NCBI RefSeq assembly: GCF_030817215.1 | Contig: NZ_JAUSZA010000001.1 | Coordinates: 7,995,501-8,059,500 of the forward strand | From: Paenibacillus sp. V4I3 | Lineage (GTDB): Bacteria > Bacillota > Bacilli > Paenibacillales > NBRC-103111 | Length of the DNA: 64,000 nt | Direction: 5' to 3' | Position numbers and translations under genes: made by a program | Shown here: piece after piece, positions 40,999 through 49,244 of the stretch | Layout of the letters: the number at the start of each line of letters is the position of its first letter | How positions within the stretch are numbered: the first letter of the stretch is position 1 | The notes under the pieces: generated by a model | The model's database searches: none | What the model was told of the DNA's origin: nothing | Seen by the model: the letters and a program-made list of their open reading frames with translations, nothing else

Positions 40999-41523
40999 TT
41001 ATATCGGTAATTGGCTAGACATGAGATACCAATCTTTATTTCCTATGGTTTCGGTTTGTAGAAGTTTATCTTTTAATTTATCGTCAAATTTATCAAAGTT
41101 ATTTTCTGCGCTCATTTTAAATTCCTTAAAGTAAGTTTTATTCCTTGAGGTCTTTGCATACAAGATATCTTTATATTCAGATACTCCACTTTTTAAGTAT
41201 TCTAGCTGTAAATAGTACACTTCTATGACATCACCAATAGATAACTCTACCACTTCATTCTTTATTAGCTTTGAAACGTATTCCTTGATTTCATTCGGTT
41301 CAGAAATCACCTTAACTAACATAGGTTGTGCTTTTTCAGGATGCTTAGTGGAATATAGAGAAACGTTAATCATTTTTAAAATAGGCGATTCAACTTCACC
41401 CTGTATCCCTGCACTCTCTATAGGTGAGGAATGATTCCGCGTTGGTGCTACACTTGGTTTTTCATTTGAATGTGAACATCCAAAAATAAATACCATCGTC
41501 ACTATAAATAACAGTTTTTTCAC
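40999..41523 (-). CDS. Lipoprotein, unknown family
   Basis: GTG at 41523 with TTGGAG upstream. MKKLLFIVTMVFIFGC, lipobox IFGC. 174 residues; ILKMINVSLYSTKHPEKAQPMLVKVISEPNEIKEYVSKLIKN, then YYLQLEYLKSGVSEYKDILYAK. Resembles small Bacillus lipoproteins with a single alpha/beta domain; no name known. Confidence 0.78.
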   Translation of the reverse strand: MKKLLFIVTMVFIFGCSHSNEKPSVAPTRNHSSPIESAGIQGEVESPILKMINVSLYSTKHPEKAQPMLVKVISEPNEIKEYVSKLIKNEVVELSIGDVIEVYYLQLEYLKSGVSEYKDILYAKTSRNKTYFKEFKMSAENNFDKFDDKLKDKLLQTETIGNKDWYLMSSQLPI

Positions 41524-41611
41524 TTGAACGACTCCAATCGTAGTTGATAACCACACGCCTACTCTCTTCTGAGTTACTTATTAATTAGACGTAATAAAAT
41601 GGAAATCGTTC

Positions 41612-41665
41612 CAGAATTATGCCCGCTTAACGTTCAACTACGGTCCGACGGACTAAGCATCATAG
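41612..41665 (+). repeat. attC-like site 48, degenerate
   Basis: GAATTATGCCCGCTTAACG, TTCAACTACGG-TCCGACGG. Left half recognisable; stem and core unclear. Confidence 0.45.
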
Positions 41666-41791
41666 TTGTATAGAATTAATCTTTCCCGAAATACCTCTTG
41701 ATGCCCGAGAGGATTTTCACGGATCGAGGGAGCATATGCGACCGATGCAGGAATACGGTGTTAAGTTGATGCCATCTATGAATTCTATGAA

Positions 41792-42514
41792 TTACGGAAC
41801 TTCTCCTATTGAGCGATACAAATTAAAGTCGTAATCAAAAAGTGTCTTAACCCATAACTTCCAGTCATAATTGAAACCAGGCTCACAATCGTATCTAATA
41901 AATTTTTGACTCTCATCTTTAATGTAAAATGATGGATTTCCATTATCTTGAATAATAAACCATACCTCTAATGTTTTAAAATGTTCATCTCCATTAGGAG
42001 TTGTCATTAACCAATCCACTGGATTATCAAAAGTTAATTGCAAAAAATAATTAAAATTACCGTTCATTGTTTCATTTAAACCAATTTTCTTATTTATTAG
42101 CTTTTGGTTGAAAGAGTCATCAGATTCATTTATGTCATTTTTTTTGTAAGTAAAATTAATCCGTAGGTGATTTGCAATTACCATTGCTTTTGAAAGTGAT
42201 ACACCAACACGAGCCTCATTATTTGAAAAAGAGGTTATTGTATTCCTATACACTTCCATCTCAACAGGAATTTCATCATTAAAATCTCTTCTGGCAATTA
42301 TCTGGTTTTCAACATCTTTTGTTTTCACCATCTCTTTATATTTAGAGATTTCTTCTTGATATATTTTTAATGCTTCCTGTTGTTTTTTAAGTTCTTCTTG
42401 TTTTTGCTGTAATTGATCATTTAATTTCGAAATTTCTTGGTTGTTAGAATTATTGTTAAAACAACCTGTAAGGATTACTATAAGGAAAACAATGGAAGTA
42501 ACCGATTTTTTCAT
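41792..42514 (-). CDS. Coiled-coil lipoprotein, unknown family
   Basis: ATG at 42514 after CGGAGATCTAAA. MKKSVTSIVFLIVILTGC, lipobox LTGC. Residues about 25-70 are a Gln/Lys/Glu coiled coil (KLNDQLQQKQEELKKQQEAL), then a beta-rich domain of about 160 residues with EMEVYRNTITSFSNNEARVG and DNPVDWLMTTPNGDEHFKTLEVWFI. Function unknown. Confidence 0.8.
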   Translation of the reverse strand: MKKSVTSIVFLIVILTGCFNNNSNNQEISKLNDQLQQKQEELKKQQEALKIYQEEISKYKEMVKTKDVENQIIARRDFNDEIPVEMEVYRNTITSFSNNEARVGVSLSKAMVIANHLRINFTYKKNDINESDDSFNQKLINKKIGLNETMNGNFNYFLQLTFDNPVDWLMTTPNGDEHFKTLEVWFIIQDNGNPSFYIKDESQKFIRYDCEPGFNYDWKLWVKTLFDYDFNLYRSIGEVP

Positions 42515-42644
42515 TTTAGATCTCCGTTTCTTGTGTTGCATCAATTTCACGGGCTTCAGAAGAACTGCATTATTAACTGTTAATTAATGTATTCGAGAAA
42601 TATCCACTTATTTCCTTTTTATATATTCACTCAGATAATCAAGT

Positions 42645-42725
42645 TATTGCGCTATACTGCCCGTTACTTTAATACACAAAGAAGAGCTGCCGCGAAGCCA
42701 GCCCCTTCAATGTTGTTTCCGGTTA
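42645..42725 (+). repeat. attC-like site 49, L' box deleted
   Basis: GCGCTATACTGCCCGTTAC, TTTAAT, stem AAGAGCTGCC-type/GCCAGCCCC, then TTCAATGTTGTTTCCGGTTA: the ACTATC box is missing. Confidence 0.75.
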
Positions 42726-42770
42726 TTTTAATCATATTGGTGATAAAATGGCCTCTAAAATAGTTTAATA

Positions 42771-43163
42771 TTATCCAATTATCGCCATTAAATCATCCTT
42801 ATCATCTTTCATTAACAATATGACATTACTTTCATTAACTCTAAACTTCCAATAACTAAGCACTATTATATCATTCACCTTGTAATTCCAATCTTTGATA
42901 AGCGTAACTTCATATGTTTGTTTATCAATCATTTCAACATGGGTGGTTAACTTTAAAATGGTTTTATTTCCGTACATTCCACCTATCGGAACCTTCATTG
43001 TCTTAGATCCAGTTCGTTTGGGGAAATCCACATTTAAATGAGGTTCGTTTAATTCATGAATCTTTAATAAAGTAATTTTCACAGCATCAGATTCGCTAAA
43101 TGAGTTACTGCAAGCTATTATAACGAAGATAATTGCGATTATGGCGTAAAGTACGATTTTCAT
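42771..43163 (-). CDS. Lipoprotein, unknown family
   Basis: The start follows GAAGGATAAAAAA. MKIVLYAIIAIIFVIIAC, lipobox IIAC. 130 residues; the mature part is a small beta barrel (KVPIGGMYGNKTILKLTTHVEMIDKQTYEVTLIKDWNYK), like OB-type or DUF3221-type lipoproteins. No firm family. Confidence 0.75.
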   Translation of the reverse strand: MKIVLYAIIAIIFVIIACSNSFSESDAVKITLLKIHELNEPHLNVDFPKRTGSKTMKVPIGGMYGNKTILKLTTHVEMIDKQTYEVTLIKDWNYKVNDIIVLSYWKFRVNESNVILLMKDDKDDLMAIIG

Positions 43164-43228
43164 TTTTTTATCCTTCCATACAGAGTCTCATTGATTATGT
43201 GTATGGAGTGAATACCACTTTTAATACT

Positions 43229-43288
43229 CATGAATGAAAACATGTTGCATTACTACAAGGCAGCTCCTACACTAACGTTTTCCGTTAG
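43229..43288 (+). repeat. attC-like site 50
   Basis: Worn left half ATGTTGCATTACTACAAGG; right half CACTAACGTTTTCCGTTAG, core 43284-43288. Confidence 0.7.
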
Positions 43289-43375
43289 CGGAATTAGGCC
43301 TGCGGTCCCGCTGAAAAAAAGTAATGTGAATATCATACCGTCGATGCGATGCTTAAATCAATCATTTAACTTACT

Positions 43376-44455
43376 TCATTGCGTTATCCATTCAGTAATA
43401 ATCGGTTTACTATCAAATTGGATAGTGTATTGAATTAATGAATACATCCCAATCTCGTAAGTTGCCTTTAGACTAATAAACTTCTCCTGAATTTCAATTA
43501 CAACATCACTGTGTTCATATTCCCCTTTCACAGGGATCGTAAAATTGTAACCACCATCTCCAACGGGAACTTTCCAACCATCGTCCGTCTTAACGAATAA
43601 TGAATCAACTATTTTCACACTTAGTTTTGGGGTGAAATAAGCTTGATACTTAGTAATAATTTCCTCTCTGGATGGATAGATTTTCATTTCAATTTGATTT
43701 GTATATTCTAAAACTTCATTCATAAAATCGTATAACTTCTTCTCATTCCAAGTAGAAAAATCGTAGTCTGTTTCTTTATTGTTCTCGCTTTGTTTCTTAA
43801 ATGTCATATAGTTGATGGTTCCATCCTTCTTATCGGCAGCAAAGAACAAAACATATTCTCCTACTTTGTATGATAATCCCCAGCCCTCTTCCACATTATT
43901 GGGTCCGTCATAAACAGGCTGACCTAACGCATTTTTGACTTCCTGTACGGAGTATTTGATGGTTTCTCCACTTACTCCTATTGCTCCTACGGTTTGATTC
44001 GGACCAGAGAAAAAGTAATCGTAATCAAACCATGCATCAAACTGGGTTTGTCTTTTTTCTGTTCTTTCTGGTTCTCCCCATGTTTCAAACACATCCTTTT
44101 TTGCAGCCCCTATTCCGAATTCAATTCCGGGGAACTTTCCTTGTGCTACTGAACTAAGAAATTCTTTGTTTAGCTGTAACTTCTTGCTCAACGAAGTTTC
44201 TTTAATTTGAATAGTCTTTGTGGCTTCCTCATATTTGACTAACGCCCCCATATTCTCAGCTACGAAACGAACCGGTACATATGCATGACCGTTATGATTT
44301 AACACAACATATTCTTTCGTATCCAACTCTTTGGTTTCGCCATTAAATATAAATTTGGCAGGAAACAAGTACGCTTGAATCGTGTCTGAGGCATAAACGC
44401 CAGTTGTCACAGCTAAACCAATTCCACATATTAGACCTAAAACAAACTTTTTCAA
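43376..44455 (-). CDS. Stalk-domain and DUF4309 (YjgB-like) exported protein
   Basis: TTG start with GAGGAA upstream. Signal peptide KKFVLGLICGIGLAVTTGVY ending near ASDT. Residues 25-95: copper-amine-oxidase-like stalk repeat (EYVVLNHNGHAYVPVRFVAENMGALVKYEEATKTIQI). Residues about 100-225: FLSSVAQGKFPGIEFGIGAAKKDVFETWGEPERT...VKNALGQPVYDG, the DUF4309 pattern. The last 110 residues are a third domain. 359 residues. Likely cell-surface; function unknown. Confidence 0.82.
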   Translation of the reverse strand: MKKFVLGLICGIGLAVTTGVYASDTIQAYLFPAKFIFNGETKELDTKEYVVLNHNGHAYVPVRFVAENMGALVKYEEATKTIQIKETSLSKKLQLNKEFLSSVAQGKFPGIEFGIGAAKKDVFETWGEPERTEKRQTQFDAWFDYDYFFSGPNQTVGAIGVSGETIKYSVQEVKNALGQPVYDGPNNVEEGWGLSYKVGEYVLFFAADKKDGTINYMTFKKQSENNKETDYDFSTWNEKKLYDFMNEVLEYTNQIEMKIYPSREEIITKYQAYFTPKLSVKIVDSLFVKTDDGWKVPVGDGGYNFTIPVKGEYEHSDVVIEIQEKFISLKATYEIGMYSLIQYTIQFDSKPIITEWITQ

Positions 44456-44545
44456 AATTCCTCAACTCCCATTGTTGTTCTAATAAATCAGACGAAGCGA
44501 ACAAGGAATATGTTTCCATTTTATAGCTTTCTTACACAGATTATT

Positions 44546-44636
44546 TCAATTAAACTGCTCTTAAGTTCAATAAAATGAGCAGGTCGCCTCAGCACCTGCT
44601 CATTAATGTTATTATTCAACAAACGTGTCCCGTTAG
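44546..44636 (+). repeat. attC-like site 51
   Basis: TCAATTAAACTGCTCTTAAG, stem ATGAGCAGGTCG / CACCTGCTCAT, TTCAACAAACGTGTCCC, core 44632-44636. The stem matches that of site 32. Confidence 0.85.
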
Positions 44637-44640
44637 CGTA

Positions 44641-44660
44641 TTATCCTGCCAGTTTGCCTA
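44641..44660 (+). repeat. attC-like left half-site 52
   Basis: TTATCCTGCCAGTTTGCC begins four bases after the core of site 51: an almost empty cassette between two junctions. Confidence 0.6.
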
Positions 44661-44668
44661 TGAAAAAG

Positions 44669-45130
44669 TTAAGCAATGATTTTTAGTGGATCAACTATCT
44701 TACAATTATCGCCAATTTCATTAAACTCAAAGTGAGTTCGAATGAATGTCCAGGAATATGTATCGTCAAAAATATATAAATCTGAGGGTAAACTGGGTAT
44801 GTGTTTGAGTAAAGTAGCTATCTCTGAATTATAGATATGGGCGATGTCGAGATCGTATCGTAAACATGGAACAACGTCCTCCCAAAAGAAGTAGACCGAT
44901 TTACTAACATCTTTAAAACTAATACCCTGTAGTTTACACAATTTATAATCCGCTTTTAGTGTATCCCATAAATATACGCCTTGGACATTTTGTGAGTAAG
45001 TGTTCTTATAATACGCAGAGTTTGTATCTACAAAAGAATCAATATATCGTTCAATTAAATTTAAGGATTTCCCTGGGTCAATCTGACTGACGCCCCAAGA
45101 GCTAAGTCTTTCTGCTATATCTATTTTCAT
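44669..45130 (-). CDS. Hypothetical protein, possibly DUF4275-like
   Basis: The start follows AAGGTGGGGATAATTA. 153 residues, cytosolic. QGVYLWDTLKADYKLCKLQGISFKDVSKSVYFFWED, then LPSDLYIFDDTYSWTFIRTHF. The order (LWH-like, helix, Y.F, LYVVD..F.WTFV.TH) recalls DUF4275 of Bacillus; tentative. Confidence 0.7.
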   Translation of the reverse strand: MKIDIAERLSSWGVSQIDPGKSLNLIERYIDSFVDTNSAYYKNTYSQNVQGVYLWDTLKADYKLCKLQGISFKDVSKSVYFFWEDVVPCLRYDLDIAHIYNSEIATLLKHIPSLPSDLYIFDDTYSWTFIRTHFEFNEIGDNCKIVDPLKIIA

Positions 45131-45191
45131 TAATTATCCCCACCTTTAACCTTATGAAACCATTATATAGAAGAATTAATTTCTATTGAAT

Positions 45192-45253
45192 AAAATATCC
45201 TCTCTCCAGTTCAACAGGTTGCCGTTCGTTTGTTGCACTAACGTGTCCGTTAA
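45192..45253 (+). repeat. attC-like site 53
   Basis: AAATATCCTCTCTCCAGTTC, stem GGTTGCCG remnant, TTGCACTAACGTGTCCGTTAA, core 45249-45253. Confidence 0.7.
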
Positions 45254-45267
45254 CGGAATCCAAATAT

Positions 45268-45777
45268 TCAAATTTGGGGTAATAATTTTATTATTTTTTC
45301 AATAAAAGAATCCCAATGTCCTGAGTTCGAAAATCCAACCCCCCATTCCACATCTCGTAATGCTTTTCTTAATTGAATAAGTTTATCTATTTCGGACTGG
45401 CTTAGTTCGTTCAACGGTTCAACCATATTATCATTTAGATAATCATTTAGGCTATGATAGAGTCTGTTCAAATAATCTTTTTCTTGTTCAGATAAAACGC
45501 TAATACCTGAGTTTACTTCCAAAATTACCATGATATCTTGCAGAACATCACCGACCTTCTCACTCACATGTGAAGGTTGCATCCACTGAGTCTCTATCTG
45601 ATTAGCTATAGCCCCCTCTAATTGGACAAGATCCCATTGTATTTGAGAAAGTGTTAAAGTATGCTTTACAGAATCCACTCGTTCTTTTAATTTGTAGTTC
45701 TCACTGACAACCAGTATGGATATGACTGTCAATATTGAAATGAAGAGCATCATTATAATTCTGCTTACTCTCTGCAA
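45268..45777 (-). CDS. Membrane-anchored helical protein
   Basis: TTG start after GGGGGTTACTGAT. Membrane segment IIMMLFISILTVISILVVSE, then about 140 helical residues (LKERVDSVKHTLTLSQIQWDLVQLEGAIANQIE, EQEKDYLNRLYHSLNDYL). No family recognised. Confidence 0.75.
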   Translation of the reverse strand: MQRVSRIIMMLFISILTVISILVVSENYKLKERVDSVKHTLTLSQIQWDLVQLEGAIANQIETQWMQPSHVSEKVGDVLQDIMVILEVNSGISVLSEQEKDYLNRLYHSLNDYLNDNMVEPLNELSQSEIDKLIQLRKALRDVEWGVGFSNSGHWDSFIEKIIKLLPQI

Positions 45778-45872
45778 ATCAGTAACCCCCAGTTGTTAAA
45801 GTTATTTTGTATCCCTCCAATATTTTCCTCTTTGTTCGATCCAAAAACAATTAAAATTTTTGATGATCGACT

Positions 45873-45900
45873 ACGCAAATCTGCCAGTTAGTTTAGCAAG
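45873..45900 (+). repeat. attC-like left half-site 54
   Basis: ACGCAAATCTGCCAGTTAG, TTTAGC: left boundary of block A copy 2. The bases before AATCTGCC differ from copy 1. Confidence 0.7.
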
Positions 45901-45970
45901 AAGCCTTATTAATCAAAAACAACCCAACAGGGAAAAGTAATGGTAATCCCATGTAGATGAGGTGTAAGTA

Positions 45971-46396
45971 ATGAGAAAATCAATTATCGCTCTTATTCTA
46001 GCCATCACACTTATTATTCCTATTCAAAATAAAACCGTATTAGCAACCAAACCAACCCAAGACTCAACACAGCTTAAGTTGCAGGATATGCTAATGGTAT
46101 TTTTAACACCATATATTTATAAAGATGTGAGTGAATATTATAAATCGTCATTAAAATTCAATCCGATTATTGAGCCGTGGCGGATTGATGTCATACAAGC
46201 TAAAAGAGTCACTGGTTTTCGAGGTTTTGATTTTTCATTAATAATTGAAGTAGAACCTACTGTGGGACAACATGTGCTCGTTGGGAAAGATCGAATTGAA
46301 TACCAATTATCTTTTGGACCATCTGTTAAATTGATAAAGTTCACCCATTTAACGACATATGAATTGCCTCCAGATTTGAAGGATATCTTGCGGTAG
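45971..46396 (+). CDS. DUF3888 domain exported protein, copy 2
   Basis: Same start, ribosome site and signal peptide as copy 1 (2235-2660); one replacement, EVEPTVGQ for EVEPTMGQ. Exported; function unknown. Confidence 0.8.
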   Translation: MRKSIIALILAITLIIPIQNKTVLATKPTQDSTQLKLQDMLMVFLTPYIYKDVSEYYKSSLKFNPIIEPWRIDVIQAKRVTGFRGFDFSLIIEVEPTVGQHVLVGKDRIEYQLSFGPSVKLIKFTHLTTYELPPDLKDILR

Positions 46397-46399
46397 TCG

Positions 46400-46444
46400 A
46401 ATAACACACAGCAAAAGCTAAATTGGCTGGTACTGTGTGTTATT
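46400..46444 (+). terminator. Hairpin after DUF3888 gene, copy 2
   Basis: AATAACACACAG / CTGTGTGTTATT, as in copy 1. Confidence 0.5.
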
Positions 46445-46461
46445 TGCCATCTACAATTTAT

Positions 46462-46545
46462 TGTTCAACTGCACTAAATGGCCCGTTAACAAAAGGCTGC
46501 ACGCGGCAGCCTTATTACGTTTGTTCAACTATAGTTCTGCGTTAG
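46462..46545 (+). repeat. attC-like site 55
   Basis: Copy of site 5 with GGCCCGTTAACAA in place of GGCCCGTTAGCACAA (two bases fewer); core 46541-46545. Confidence 0.85.
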
Positions 46546-46659
46546 TTGAATCTTGAGACGTTATGGTTAGCAGTTCTGTTTGATTACTGCTACTCTCACC
46601 TTCAAGAAGTAGAACTCAGAATATAACATCTTCGTATTAACCTGCTAACACCTTCGAGA

Positions 46660-46932
46660 CTAAGTGGTGGTTACTTTTGGCAGGAAATCTTGAAGTGTAA
46701 AATTCTGCTTTAGATCTTTCAAAGAGACGTGGACTTGACCAATGATTTTCATCTTGACCAAATGCCTTGCGTAACCCGCTACCAATGCGCCATCACCAAT
46801 TAAAATCTGTTCATCACAATCACATTTTTGAACGGGAACATCAGTAACAACTAATGTGCCCCTCTTAAATGGACGTTCTGTTGAAGTAGTTATATGTATA
46901 TTTTCTCCTTTACACCGGTCACAGTGAGACAT
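46660..46932 (-). CDS. YgiT-type zinc-finger protein, copy 2
   Basis: Encodes the same 90 residues as copy 1 from ATG at 46932 (AGGAGGGG upstream); CDRC and CDC knuckles intact. No toxin gene beside it. Confidence 0.7.
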   Translation of the reverse strand: MSHCDRCKGENIHITTSTERPFKRGTLVVTDVPVQKCDCDEQILIGDGALVAGYARHLVKMKIIGQVHVSLKDLKQNFTLQDFLPKVTTT

Positions 46933-47114
46933 ACAAGCATCCCCTCCTATAACCTTTATTTTATCATGGGTTTGATATTTCACAAAAGGTTTAGTAATTA
47001 TCCAAATACTGTATTAATATGACGACTAATCTAACCGATAAATTATTGTATATGATGTTGTTATAGTGGTAGTAGTGTACGTAATTCTTATTAAGATACG
47101 AGAGGTGTGGTGAG

Positions 47115-47462
47115 ATGAAGGGCGGTCTAAAGTTATTTGCTATGTTAGTATTCCTATTTGGTTTCCCAGCGATTATTGCACTGACCGGCGTATTTGGCCT
47201 TGTGATCGGGATCTTTTCTCCATTAATTCTTAGTTACATTTTTCTGGTCAAGCGGCTTGAAAGTCGGAGACAAGCTTTGGGAGTTTTGGTAGGCCAATGC
47301 CTATTGGGTGCGTTAGTATTAGGCATGCTAATAGGTAAAGTGTCAGATAATGGGCTACTTGTTGCCGAAGGTATTTATGCTGTAGCGATGGTAGTATTTA
47401 ACTTCGTAATGAGGAATCCTGCTCCCTATTGGAAAAAGAAGTGGAAGGATTATAGAAACTAG
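47115..47462 (+). CDS. Small membrane protein, copy 2
   Basis: Same 115 residues as copy 1 (about four membrane segments, basic tail). Divergent from the zinc-finger gene. Confidence 0.75.
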   Translation: MKGGLKLFAMLVFLFGFPAIIALTGVFGLVIGIFSPLILSYIFLVKRLESRRQALGVLVGQCLLGALVLGMLIGKVSDNGLLVAEGIYAVAMVVFNFVMRNPAPYWKKKWKDYRN

Positions 47463-47483
47463 TGGGTATAACATAACTCAAGA

Positions 47484-47535
47484 ATAACTAATAAGCTGGT
47501 GTTCCGACTTGATGGGACGTCAGCTTATTAGTTAT
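47484..47535 (+). terminator. Long hairpin terminator, copy 2
   Basis: ATAACTAATAAGCTG / CAGCTTATTAGTTAT, as in copy 1. Confidence 0.7.
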
Positions 47536-47885
47536 GTTTGCGTTAATTGTAAATACAATTATAGACTGAGCGCAATAGCTGAGTTCGTTGTTGGCTGCCG
47601 ATCGTGGCCGTAATAACCTGCGCATCTGAAGCGTGTGTGTATTGCGGCACATATCTGGCTGCCTTCGCTTACACGTTGATGTTCCCGATCATTACAACAC
47701 TTGTTCGCCTCCAAAAGAGAATCTAGCCAGTCTACAGCTATATTCTTTGTATATCTATCGTCATCTCAAAACGCTTTCTATCCCCAACTTGAGTGAAGTC
47801 GAATTTTCTACTTTACAGTTTTACTAACAGCAAGCAAATGCTTCAAATTAAGAACTTAATGCAAAGAAATAGTTCAAGTCACACC
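47536..47885. other. Noncoding stretch with eroded site fragments, copy 2
   Basis: Same as 3803-4152 with one or two base changes; no gene seen. Confidence 0.4.
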
Positions 47886-47909
47886 GGCCCTGATAAGGGG
47901 CTTTTTTTA
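47886..47909 (+). terminator. Rho-independent terminator, copy 2
   Basis: GGCCCT / AGGGGC, GATA loop, seven T. Confidence 0.65.
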
Positions 47910-48000
47910 TAGGTTCATAAACTTTTCTTATATGGATATAATTTACTTTTATCGAACGAAAAACGTATGGATTTAGACCACACGTTTCACTGCTGTTTCC

Positions 48001-48032
48001 GCCGTTAATCCTCAACTATTGTTCTTCGTTAG
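48001..48032 (+). repeat. attC-like site 56, stemless
   Basis: CCGTTAATCC, CAACTATTGTTCTTCGTTAG, core 48028-48032. Identical to site 6 up to GTT, different afterwards. Confidence 0.78.
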
Positions 48033-48074
48033 CGCAATGAACATTTTATTATTGGGGAACTAATATCATCAAAT

Positions 48075-48704
48075 TTAATACAGTACATTGATGGTTAATT
48101 CAGATTGTATAAAAAAATCCTTCCCTTCTTTAATACCATAGCCTGGTACGTCTTTACTATCCTTTATATCCACATTTACTAGATCACCTAAGTTAAAGTT
48201 AACATTAGCCGTTATTTTATAAGTGCCTTTGGGAAGAAGTAAATCTTTTTCCTTATAAAACTTTTCATAAAAAGCTCTATTAGGATCATCAGTAGAGTAA
48301 CCTCCTGATTTTACGTATTCTTTCCGATAAACAATATCCCTCTTTATTTGAGAAGTATGAATATCTTGAGTCACAGCCCCAAATGATTCAAACCATCCAT
48401 CCAACTGTTTAATGCTAAAAGTTATATAGTCTCCCCCGTGTATGATCATTACATCTTCTTGATTTCCGTTGTATCTGAAATTTGCCCATAGTTTAATCGG
48501 TTCGTTTGATTTATATGTCTCTTTGTTCGAATAAAGCTTTAGATCAAAATCGTTCTTTACATCATTAGCTATTTCTTGATTAGTTGCGGTCGATGAACCT
48601 TGTACCGCATTGGTTTGGGATGGTTGTTTTTTCATTGGATTAAAAAAGTATATTGATAGAGTAATTAGAATTACAAAAAAAATTATTCCAGATTTTACTT
48701 TCAT
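48075..48704 (-). CDS. Membrane-anchored beta-domain protein
   Basis: The start follows GAGGGGCATCATTGC. Membrane segment GIIFFVILITLSIYFF, a Ser/Thr/Gln linker, then DLKLYSNKETYKSNEPIKLWANFRYNGNQEDVMIIHGG...LLPKGTYKITANVNF, an Ig-like domain resembling the BsuPI/Big_14 group (Y..NEPI, G.Y.I). Related in type to 40136 and 23871. Ligand unknown. Confidence 0.75.
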   Translation of the reverse strand: MKVKSGIIFFVILITLSIYFFNPMKKQPSQTNAVQGSSTATNQEIANDVKNDFDLKLYSNKETYKSNEPIKLWANFRYNGNQEDVMIIHGGDYITFSIKQLDGWFESFGAVTQDIHTSQIKRDIVYRKEYVKSGGYSTDDPNRAFYEKFYKEKDLLLPKGTYKITANVNFNLGDLVNVDIKDSKDVPGYGIKEGKDFFIQSELTINVLY

Positions 48705-48793
48705 GCAATGATGCCCCTCTTCTAAGTTGTAATTGTCATCACTATTCGGTTAGAAAATAGAAAATCCTTTGTTTAGCCGTGTGGGAATTTATT

Positions 48794-48886
48794 GAAAGTA
48801 TACTGCCCGATAGCTTAATGAGGCTGCCACTCGTTTTCGCAGCGGCAGCCTCATTTTGTAGTTTATTTAAGTAACGTTTCCGTTAG
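48794..48886 (+). repeat. attC-like site 57
   Basis: GAAAGTATACTGCCCGATAG, CTTAATG, stem AGGCTGCC/GGCAGCCT, TTTAAGTAACGTTTCC, core 48882-48886. Confidence 0.87.
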
Positions 48887-48889
48887 CGT

Positions 48890-48940
48890 GACAAAGACTG
48901 CCTCTAACCCCTAGAGCGCAATAAAAGTGCTGTCTTTGTC
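48890..48940. other. 9-bp inverted repeat after site 57
   Basis: GACAAAGAC / GTCTTTGTC with a 33-base loop just past the stop side of the CD3324 gene; possible terminator. Confidence 0.4.
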
Positions 48941-48960
48941 AACAGCACCCCAGCCATACC

Positions 48961-49230
48961 CTAATCACTTTGTCTTTCGTAAATTATCCCTCTAATTCGT
49001 TCTTCACTTAAATTGAATATTGTAGCCAGTTCCGCTATAGTTAACCCTCCATGGTATTTCCTTGTTATATCCTCATTTCGCTGTTCCATTTCATCCCGAA
49101 TTCCAGTTGATGTCCCCCAATCTTTCCGTTCAGTTTGAGGAATATAGATATGCTGTCCTTTTACATACTTTTGTATTTCTTTAATTAAACTCTCCGGCAA
49201 AACTTCTTTGGCATTTACATACTTTTTCAT
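48961..49230 (-). CDS. CD3324-family protein (Mor-like helix-turn-helix)
   Basis: The start follows AAAGGGATTATAAATT. 89 residues: YVNAKEVLPESLIKEIQKYVKGQHIYIPQTE, WGTSTGIRDEMEQRNEDI, then HGGLTIAELATIFNLSEERIRGIIY, a Mor-type helix-turn-helix. This is the pattern of CD3324 proteins, small putative DNA-binding proteins of Firmicutes. It lies 14 bp after the GNAT gene in the same direction, so the two are probably co-transcribed. Confidence 0.8.
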   Translation of the reverse strand: MKKYVNAKEVLPESLIKEIQKYVKGQHIYIPQTERKDWGTSTGIRDEMEQRNEDITRKYHGGLTIAELATIFNLSEERIRGIIYERQSD

Positions 49231-49244
49231 AATTTATAATCCCT

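Larger units (their letters stand above)
45878..48023. repeat. Duplicated block A, copy 2
   Basis: Matches 2142-4290. The right end lies after ACTATTGTT at 48023; the following spacer and core (CTTCGTTAG) differ from copy 1 (TTCCGTTAA). Confidence 0.95.

Noticed and set aside
41665..41791. Short plus-strand coding remnant (IFPEIPLDARED...)
   Set aside because: Open for about 40 codons but no start, ribosome site or recognised homology.
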